Positions 31,590 through 37,701 of a DNA stretch of 56,014 nucleotides are shown here, in pieces. The stretch is from Deltaproteobacteria bacterium (GTDB lineage Bacteria; Myxococcota_A; Polyangia; Haliangiales; Haliangiaceae): positions 1 through 56,014 of the forward strand of contig JAIOQA010000441.1 in NCBI GenBank assembly GCA_021413675.1. Reading direction: 5' to 3'. Under the pieces are notes generated by a model. That model was not told the DNA's origin and made no database searches. It saw only the letters and a program-made list of their open reading frames with translations. A program made the position numbers and the translations under genes. The stretch's first letter is position 1, and each line of letters starts with the position of its first letter.

Positions 31590-32015
31590 TCACGTCGCGG
31601 CGCGGCCGGAGAACAGCGCGTGCGCGCCCTCGTGATGGAACAACCAGACTCGCTCGCCCTGGGTCTCGGCGACGATGACGTCACCGCCGAAGAAGCACTC
31701 GCCGTAGCGCGCCGGGTACTCGCCGACGAACTCGGCGAGCCGCGACGCGGGCACGAGCACGCCACCCTGGCGGGCGATCAGCGCGGTATCGGTGATGATG
31801 AGCAGCACGCCCGCGAACGGCACCTCGAGGAGGCCGGTCGCGCGCGCGAGCTCGAGATCCGCGCGCTCCTCCCAGTCGTCGCACGGGATCCAGTCGAGGT
31901 CGCCGGTCACCGCCGCGATCGCGTCCGGGGTGAGCGAGGTCGGAGCCGTGCCGAGCATGCGACCGAGGGTCTCGGTCGCGGCGGGGATGGTCGTGATGAC
32001 GGCGCGGGTGGACAT
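31590..32015 (-). CDS. hypothetical protein, 141 residues
   Basis: I do not recognise this protein. It is soluble, acidic and starts MSTRAVITTIPAATETLGRM. It reads as alternating helices and strands: TPDAIAAVTGDLDWIPCDDW, EVPFAGVLLIITDTALIARQ, then strands GGDVIVAETQGERVWLFHHE near the C-terminus. The H-H-E-G-A-H segment is not a standard metal site. It is divergent from the 178-residue gene (72 bp between starts). Together with the MafI-like gene these make a small cluster of unknown proteins, which may be an immunity or accessory cluster. Confidence 0.6.
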   Translation of the reverse strand: MSTRAVITTIPAATETLGRMLGTAPTSLTPDAIAAVTGDLDWIPCDDWEERADLELARATGLLEVPFAGVLLIITDTALIARQGGVLVPASRLAEFVGEYPARYGECFFGGDVIVAETQGERVWLFHHEGAHALFSGRAAT

Positions 32016-32087
32016 GGAGCTCGACGAGCGCAGGGACCTGACACCGTACCGCGGAGACGCGCGCGCGGCGCATGCTAGCGTCGCGAT

Positions 32088-32624
32088 GTGCGGTTCGAGG
32101 TGGCGTCACTTCCTGAAGCCGCGCCGATCCTCGCGCAGCCGGACCTGATCGGCTCGACGATCGTGTGCTGGACCGTCGCGGCGGTCGCACCGATGATCGC
32201 GCTGTACGACCCCGCGGCGGTCGGTGCAGCGGCGGACGCGCTGGTCGCCGCGCACGCGGAGGACACGCGCGGCATCGATCGCACCCTCGCGACGCGCGGG
32301 CCGCACGCGTGGGTGCCGATCACGCGAAGCGACGCTCGGCGCGCGCTCCTGCACCCGCTGCGCTACTCGCTGGCGTACGGCGGCCGGGACCGCCTCGGCG
32401 ACCGCGCGACCACGAGCGTCGACGCGTTCCTCGCCCGCTTCGGCGAGGACGCCCGGTTCCTCACCTCGCTGTCGGGCTTCGTGGAGCGCCTCGACGCCGA
32501 CGGCCGCGAGAGCCTCGGCGGCTACGGCGTCGACGTCATCCTCACGGGCGCCACCTTCGAGCTCGTCGTGGTGACAATCGACTGGGATCGCGCCGGCCTG
32601 CTCGTCGCGACGGACGAGGACTGA
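32088..32624 (+). CDS. hypothetical protein, 178 residues
   Basis: No family recognised. GTG start at 32088. A mixed alpha/beta soluble protein: MRFEVASLPEAAPILAQPDL, a hydrophobic run IGSTIVCWTVAAVAPMIALY, then helical AAVGAAADALVAAHAED, and an acidic, strand-like end (GGYGVDVILTGATFELVVVT, IDWDRAGLLVATDED). The hydrophobic run is flanked by acidic residues and is more likely core strands than a membrane span. Divergent from the 141-residue gene. The 62-bp tandem array starts 4 bp after its stop. Confidence 0.6.
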   Translation: MRFEVASLPEAAPILAQPDLIGSTIVCWTVAAVAPMIALYDPAAVGAAADALVAAHAEDTRGIDRTLATRGPHAWVPITRSDARRALLHPLRYSLAYGGRDRLGDRATTSVDAFLARFGEDARFLTSLSGFVERLDADGRESLGGYGVDVILTGATFELVVVTIDWDRAGLLVATDED

Positions 32625-32628
32625 CCGG

Positions 32629-32885
32629 CGTCCGGCGCCCGGCCAATCTGGCCTTACCACCCGCCCGGGGTTGGTTTTCGGGCGCGCAGTCGTCCGTTGC
32701 CCGGCCAATCTGGCCTTACCGCCTGCCCGGGGTTGGTTTTCGGGGGCGCAGGCGTCCGGTAGCCGGCCAGCCTGGCCTTACCGCCTGCCCGGGGTTGGTT
32801 TTCGGGCAGGGTTGGTTTTCGGGCAACCTTCAGCGCCGCAGCGTCCGGCCGCCGGCCAGCGCGCAGGCCCGGGGTTGGTACTTCG
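32629..32885. repeat. 62-bp tandem array with GGGGTTGGTTTTCGG motif
   Basis: Units start at 32629, 32691 and 32753, each 62 bp where intact, with a degraded fourth unit at about 32839-32885. Each contains CGTCCGG, a GGCCA-ATC-TGGCC palindrome followed by TTACC, and CCCGGGGTTGGTTTTCGGG. The third unit is followed by a partial duplication of its last 17 bases. The array lies between two convergent genes and contains no ORF. Confidence 0.9.
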
Positions 32886-32900
32886 CGACCGCGCCGCGCC

Positions 32901-33248
32901 TCACGGCGTGTTCTCGTCCAGGTGAAACCGGTGCAGCACCCGGTGGAACAGCGGCGCCGCGAAGATGCCGATCGACGAGATGAACACCACGCCGGCGAAC
33001 AGCGCGTATCCCGAGGCGAACAGCTTGGCGGCGTCGTCGCGCATCGGCGCGACCGGCCCCATGCCGCCGAGGATCATGCTGGCCTCGAGGATCGAGTCGA
33101 CCCAGCCCAGGCCGCCGATCGTGCGATAGCCGAGGATACCGATGGTGAGCGCGCCGGCGATGAGCGCACCCATGAGCCCGAGCGTGCGGACCATCCGGCG
33201 CGCGAACAGGCGGCGCGACAGGAGCGGCGACTTGCGGTGTTCGAACAT
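32901..33248 (-). CDS. small membrane protein with K+-channel-like layout
   Basis: 115 residues from the ATG at 33248 (MFEHRKSPLLSRR). Two membrane helices: LGLMGALIAGALTIGILGYR and LFASGYALFAGVVFISSIGI, with a loop between them reading SILEASMILGGMGPVAPM. The helix-pore loop-helix order matches a K+ channel M1-P-M2 unit, but the selectivity filter sequence (TVGYGD) is replaced by LGGMGPV. Short homologues with this layout exist widely and are annotated as ion channel-like without known function. Basic residues at the N-terminus suggest a cytoplasmic start. It converges on the end of the 62-bp array. Confidence 0.75.
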   Translation of the reverse strand: MFEHRKSPLLSRRLFARRMVRTLGLMGALIAGALTIGILGYRTIGGLGWVDSILEASMILGGMGPVAPMRDDAAKLFASGYALFAGVVFISSIGIFAAPLFHRVLHRFHLDENTP

Positions 33249-33308
33249 GGGGCGTCGCCGAGCGGCGCCTCGGTCGTCGCACGCGCGCCCGCACGGCGCC
33301 ACAAAATG

Positions 33309-33343
33309 GCGCGCGGCGCGCCGGGGGCAAACGCGCCGCGCGC
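33309..33343 (-). terminator. hairpin terminator of the beta-propeller lipoprotein gene
   Basis: The stem GCGCGGCGCG/CGCGCCGCGC (extendable by 2 bp) with an 11-nt loop is followed on the minus strand by CATTTTGT. It lies 5 bp after the lipoprotein stop. The run of T is short, so the call is moderate. Confidence 0.5.
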
Positions 33344-33347
33344 GCTG

Positions 33348-35174
33348 CTAGTTGATGACCGGGATGCAGTAGCCGTCGGGATCGCAGATCTCGCCGACCG
33401 CGCACTCACCCTGATCGCAGGGCGGGCGATCGACGTGCTCGACCCACTGCGCGATGTGGTTGCCGCTGCCCGGATCCTGGAACGGCAACCAGAACGCCGC
33501 GAAGCTCGGATCGAGGCCCGCCGCCGCGCGCGCGGGATCGAAGCCCACCATCCACAGCTGCGAGGTGCCGCCCGGGCGCAGGCCGTACGCGCGCCGCGAC
33601 GAGAAGGTCAGCCAGTAGACCGGGCCGCGCACGTAGCTGTGCGGCAGCGGCGACCACTTCGGCCACGAGTCGCCGCCGGTCGGCGACGCTGCCGCGAGCT
33701 GGATCGGCGCGCCGCCATTCGCGTTGACCACCCAGACCCGCGCGTCGGGCTGATCGAACGAGTCGCTGTTGGCGGAGCGGTTGAAGGCGACCCACTCGCC
33801 GTCGGGCGCGTACGCCGGGTAGTAGTTGTTCTCGCCGTTCGACGCGACCAGCGTGGCCTCGTCGCCCCAGGTCGCGGTCGACACGCTGACGATGCTGCCC
33901 TTGCCGACGCCCGGGTTGGCGACCGGCACGGCCATCCCGGCGCGCGCGAAGACGATGCGGTCACCCGCCGGCGACCAGTCGGGCATCGTCGCGTTCTGCA
34001 CCACCGTGGTCGAGCCGGTGCCATCGTTGGCGTTGCGGACGACCAGGTTGGTGCCCGACGACGACGCGAGCAGCTGATCGTCGGGGGAGAACGTGAAGAA
34101 GTTGGCGCCATCGGCCGACGGGAACCCCGGGAACTCCGACGCCGCGGTCGTCCACAGCTTGGCGCGCGTGCCGACCTCGAGCGTCGACACCGACGCCGGC
34201 CCCGGGATGTCCATCCCCACCGCGATGCGGCTGCCGTCGCGCGACAGCGCGTGGCACCCGACGCACGTCGTGGCACCGGTCTGCGCCACGGTGAGGAAGG
34301 TCTCGGCCGAACCGCCGCGCAGGCCGAAGTCGTAGCGCATGATCTGACCGGCGCCGGCGTTCCAGTAGTAGATGCCGCCGGTGACGTCGTCGAACGAGAA
34401 CTGGATCGTGTGCGCCGCCGAGGCGCCAGCGACCGGTGCGCTGCTGGTGCTGTCGAGGCCGCGCAGCGTGTACGCCACCGGCTCGTCGCCGCGCCCCGCG
34501 GACGCGAGGATGTCCCACGTCGCCTGGCTCGGCGACCAGACGCACCCCGCGCCGAGCGGCGTGCAGGTCAGGTAGACCGCGAGCTGGATCGTCGAGCCGG
34601 TGAAGGTCAGCTCGAACAGGTTCTGTCCGGAAGCCGGACGGAAGTGGAACTCCATGGTGTTGAGGTTGGGCGGCGCGATCACGCCGGTGTCGGGGTAGAC
34701 CAGCTCGGGCGCGGCGCCGCCGCTGGCCGCGCCGCCGAACGTGCCGGGCGCGTCGCCGGGCGCGTCGCCGGGCGCACCGGGCTCGATGATCGTGTGGCGC
34801 AAGAGCACGGTGAGCGAGGCGGTGCCGACCAGCGCGTTCCAGGTCGCGGTGATCTGGGCGTGGCCCCCGCGATCGGGCGCGGTCGTCAGCAGGTCGTGAT
34901 CGAAGGTGGCGAGCCCGGGGGTGCCGACCGTCAAGGTCGCAAGGGCGGTCACGTCGCGCTCGCTGCCGTCCGCGCCGACCGCGGTCACGACGTAGCGCTG
35001 GGTCGCGGGCGTGTTGTTGTCGACCGTGAGCGTGACCGCGCCGGGATCGATCCGGAGCTCGGCGGTGACGACGTCATCGCCCGAGCCCGGCCCGCCCGAG
35101 GACGGACCGCACGCGGCGAGCGCGGCAGCGAGTGACAGCGCGATGCAAGCTGGCAGCGAGTACGGCGAACGCAT
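33348..35174 (-). CDS. beta-propeller (TolB/PD40-like) lipoprotein with CXXCH motif
   Basis: 608 residues from the ATG at 35174 (MRSPYSLPACIALSLAAALA, then ACG with the lipid-attachment Cys). An N-terminal Big-2/Ig-like segment (VTLTVDNNTPATQRYVVTAV) and a Gly/Ala/Pro linker precede a beta-propeller with PD40-type repeats (GANFFTFSPDDQLLASSSGT, DEATLVASNGENNYYPAYAP, GEWVAFNRSANSDSFDQP). Between them is GATTCVGCHALSRDGSRIAV, which contains CXXCH, the heme c attachment motif. The C-terminal tail is Cys-rich (CDQGECAVGEICDPDGYCIP). Only one CXXCH is present, so a mono-heme attachment is possible but unproven; no cytochrome maturation gene is nearby. It is a surface lipoprotein of unknown binding partner. 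Palindrome copy 5 is at 34625. Confidence 0.82.
   Translation of the reverse strand: MRSPYSLPACIALSLAAALAACGPSSGGPGSGDDVVTAELRIDPGAVTLTVDNNTPATQRYVVTAVGADGSERDVTALATLTVGTPGLATFDHDLLTTAPDRGGHAQITATWNALVGTASLTVLLRHTIIEPGAPGDAPGDAPGTFGGAASGGAAPELVYPDTGVIAPPNLNTMEFHFRPASGQNLFELTFTGSTIQLAVYLTCTPLGAGCVWSPSQATWDILASAGRGDEPVAYTLRGLDSTSSAPVAGASAAHTIQFSFDDVTGGIYYWNAGAGQIMRYDFGLRGGSAETFLTVAQTGATTCVGCHALSRDGSRIAVGMDIPGPASVSTLEVGTRAKLWTTAASEFPGFPSADGANFFTFSPDDQLLASSSGTNLVVRNANDGTGSTTVVQNATMPDWSPAGDRIVFARAGMAVPVANPGVGKGSIVSVSTATWGDEATLVASNGENNYYPAYAPDGEWVAFNRSANSDSFDQPDARVWVVNANGGAPIQLAAASPTGGDSWPKWSPLPHSYVRGPVYWLTFSSRRAYGLRPGGTSQLWMVGFDPARAAAGLDPSFAAFWLPFQDPGSGNHIAQWVEHVDRPPCDQGECAVGEICDPDGYCIPVIN
34625..34639. 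repeat. dispersed palindrome GTCCGG-AAG-CCGGAC, copy 5
   Basis: Perfect arms around AAG, inside the beta-propeller lipoprotein gene. The complement centre CTT is found in copy 2. Confidence 0.6.
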
Positions 35175-35299
35175 GCTTCCCCCGGGTGGGCCGCGACTCC
35201 CTCGTGCGGCGTACACCCGGGCGCACTATCCGACCGCGCCCGGTGCCCCGGTTGGTACATCGTCTGTCTGCGACGCCGCACGGGCGCCAGCGCGGCGCG

Positions 35300-37255
35300 T
35301 CAGCGCGGTAAGACCACTCGATCGAACTGGTCGCGGATCAGGCGGAGCAGCCGCTCGCGCGAGAACGGCTTCTGGAGGAACGGCGCCTCCTGATCGATCA
35401 CGCCGTGCTGCGCGACGACGTCCGCGGTGTAGCCCGAGGTGTAGAGCACCCGGAGGCCGGGCAGCTGCTCGCGCAGGCGCTCGAACACCTCGCGGCCATT
35501 CAGCGCCGCCAGGACGACGTCGGCGACGAGCAGCTGCGGGCGCAGGCCGGCGGCGACCAGCGCGATCGCCTCGGCTCCGCCGCTCGCGGTCGCGACCATG
35601 TAGCCGTGCGCCCGCAGGAGGCGCGCGAGCAACTCGCGGATCGGGAGCTCGTCCTCGACGATCAGCACGGCCTCGTGACCACCGGGCAAGATCGAGCGCG
35701 CCCCGACCGGGACCGCGACGGCGTCCTCGATGTGGCGCGGAAAGTAGACGTCGAACGACGTGCCGACGCCGACCTCGGAGCGCACGCGCACGAAGCCGCC
35801 GCTCTGCTGCACGATGCCGTAGACCATCGACAGCCCCAGCCCGGTGCCGCGGCCGATCGGCTTGGTCGTGAAGAACGGCTCGAAGACGTGGGCGAGCACG
35901 TCGGTCGCCATCCCCGAGCCGGTGTCCGACACCGACAGCTGGACGTACTCGCCGGCCGCCGCGCCGCCGTGCGCGGTCGCGAACTCGGCGTCGACGATCG
36001 CGTTCGCGGTCGCGATCGTCAGGGTCCCGCCGACCGGCATCGCGTCGCGCGCGTTGACCGCGAGGTTGATGAGGACCTGCTCGACCTGGTTGGGATCGAC
36101 GAGGATCGAGCCGACCTCGACCCCCGGCGCGAAGCGCAGCTGGATGTCCTCGCCGATCAGCCGGCGCAGCATCCGGATCGCGCCGCCGAGCAGCTCGTGG
36201 AGATCGATCACGAGCGGCTCGATCACCTGCTTGCGGCTGAACGCCAGCAGCTGCGCGGTCAGGCTCGCGGCCCGCTTCGCCGCCTTCTGGACCTCGATCA
36301 GGTCGGCTTCGGTCGAGCTGCCCGCCGGCGCCTCGTGCAGCAGCACCTCGCTGTAGCTGGTGATCACCGTGAGCACGTTGTTGAAGTCGTGCGCGACGCC
36401 GCCCGCGAGCCGCCCGACCGCCTCCATCTTGGCGGCCTGGCGCAGCTGCTCCTCGAGCCGGCGGTGGGTCTCCTCCGCGAGCCGCCGCGCGGTGACGTCA
36501 CGGGCGATCGCGAGCGCGACGGTCTCGCCCTCGAGCTCGAGCGGCACCGCGCGGTACTCGACATCGACCTGGCGACCGTCGTCGCGGCGCAGCGTGAACA
36601 CGTCGGGACCGGTCGCGCGCCCGGCCTGCAGATCGAGTGCGTGCTGGCCGCTGCGCTCGACGTCCTCGGGCGACAGCGCCGCGTGCGGCAGGAGCGTCGC
36701 GCCGAGCAGCGCCGCCCGCGGCCGCCCGACCAGCTCCTCGGTCGCGCGGTTGCAGTCCGTGACGCGGCCGTGGGCGTCGTGGATCACGATCGCATCGGGC
36801 GCGGCCTCGAACAGCGCGCGAAACCGGGCCTCGCTGGCGCGCAGCGCGCGCTCGGCGGCGCGGCGCTCCTCGATCAGGCGCCACTCGCGCAGCGCGCCCT
36901 CGACGAGCTGGGGCAGCGCCGCGAAGGTCTCCGGAGACTTCGTCAGGTAGTCGAGCGCGCCCGAGCGCATCGTCGCGACCGCCGCGTGCTCGTCGCCATG
37001 GCTGGTCAGCACCAGCAGCGGGAACGGCGGCTCGTGGGGCGCGCCAGGCAGCAGGTCCAGCGCGCGCCCATCGCCGAGGTTGAGATCCGCGACCACCAGC
37101 GCCGGCCGGGCGAGGGCGATCGCGCGCCGGCCCGCCGCGAGCGACGGCGCGACCTGGACGCGGTAGCGGTCGCCGCCGAGCTCGAGCGCGCGCGTCATCA
37201 GCGTCGCGTGCGCGGGGTCGTCCTCGACGATCAGGATCGCGACCGGATCGGGCAT
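35300..37255 (-). CDS. hybrid histidine kinase, REC-PAS-HisKA-HATPase-REC
   Basis: 651 residues, cytoplasmic (no membrane span). Domain order: N-terminal receiver (ILIVEDDPAHATLM, phosphoacceptor Asp in LVVADLNLGDG), PAS (FRALFEAAPDAIVIHDAHGR), HisKA with the phospho-His in AGGVAHDFNNVLTVI, HATPase (NLAVNARDAM, DTGSGMATDVLAHVFEPFFT, GTGLGLSMVYGIVQQSGG), and a C-terminal receiver (AVLIVEDELPIRELLARLLR, LLVADVVLAALNG). Last gene of a three-gene operon: its ATG overlaps the upstream response regulator stop (TGATG). The phosphate would pass to the C-terminal receiver. No DNA-binding output is encoded in it. Confidence 0.94.
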   Translation of the reverse strand: MPDPVAILIVEDDPAHATLMTRALELGGDRYRVQVAPSLAAGRRAIALARPALVVADLNLGDGRALDLLPGAPHEPPFPLLVLTSHGDEHAAVATMRSGALDYLTKSPETFAALPQLVEGALREWRLIEERRAAERALRASEARFRALFEAAPDAIVIHDAHGRVTDCNRATEELVGRPRAALLGATLLPHAALSPEDVERSGQHALDLQAGRATGPDVFTLRRDDGRQVDVEYRAVPLELEGETVALAIARDVTARRLAEETHRRLEEQLRQAAKMEAVGRLAGGVAHDFNNVLTVITSYSEVLLHEAPAGSSTEADLIEVQKAAKRAASLTAQLLAFSRKQVIEPLVIDLHELLGGAIRMLRRLIGEDIQLRFAPGVEVGSILVDPNQVEQVLINLAVNARDAMPVGGTLTIATANAIVDAEFATAHGGAAAGEYVQLSVSDTGSGMATDVLAHVFEPFFTTKPIGRGTGLGLSMVYGIVQQSGGFVRVRSEVGVGTSFDVYFPRHIEDAVAVPVGARSILPGGHEAVLIVEDELPIRELLARLLRAHGYMVATASGGAEAIALVAAGLRPQLLVADVVLAALNGREVFERLREQLPGLRVLYTSGYTADVVAQHGVIDQEAPFLQKPFSRERLLRLIRDQFDRVVLPR

Positions 37256-37701
37256 CAGTTCGCCGGGAACCGGTTCCAGACCAGCCAGTAGAACCCGAAC
37301 GCCTCCATCAACTCGACGAACTTCGCGAACTCGACCGGCTTGGTCAGGTAGCTGACCGCGCCGTGCTGGTAGGCCGCGGCGATGTCGCGCTCCGCGTCCG
37401 AGGTGGTCAGCACGATGACCGGGATGGCGCGCAGCGCCTGGTCGCGCTTGAGGCGATCGAGGACCTCGATGCCATCGACCTTGGGCAAGCGCAGGTCGAG
37501 CAGGATCAGGTCGGGTCGCGGCGCCTCGGCGGGCTCGGCGTACGCCCCGGTGCGCGTCAGATAGTCGAGCGCCTGCTGGCCGTCGCCGAGGTGGTGGAGC
37601 TGGTTCGCGACCCGGAACGACTCGAGGTTGCGGCGCGCGATCTCGGCGTGCGCGGCGTCGTCCTCGACCAGCAGGATGCGGATGGGCTTGCCCTCGATCA
37701 T
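37255..37701 (-). CDS. single-domain response regulator (Rcp1-like)
   Basis: 148 residues, a receiver only: RILLVEDDAAHAEIARRNLE, phosphoacceptor Asp in LILLDLRLPKVDGIEVLDRL, TSDAE, and Lys in VSYLTKPVEFAKFVELMEAF. The length, the R-L-P-K-V-D-G segment and the extended C-terminal helix match Rcp1-type regulators that pair with phytochrome-like or PAS kinases. Its ATG overlaps the kinase stop (ATGA) and its own stop overlaps the next ATG. It is thus the middle gene of a kinase, regulator, hybrid kinase operon and probably carries phosphate between them. Confidence 0.94.
   Translation of the reverse strand: MIEGKPIRILLVEDDAAHAEIARRNLESFRVANQLHHLGDGQQALDYLTRTGAYAEPAEAPRPDLILLDLRLPKVDGIEVLDRLKRDQALRAIPVIVLTTSDAERDIAAAYQHGAVSYLTKPVEFAKFVELMEAFGFYWLVWNRFPAN

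Noticed and set aside
32629..32885. CRISPR array
   Set aside because: The 62-bp units are contiguous with no unique spacers and there are no cas genes; it is a tandem repeat.
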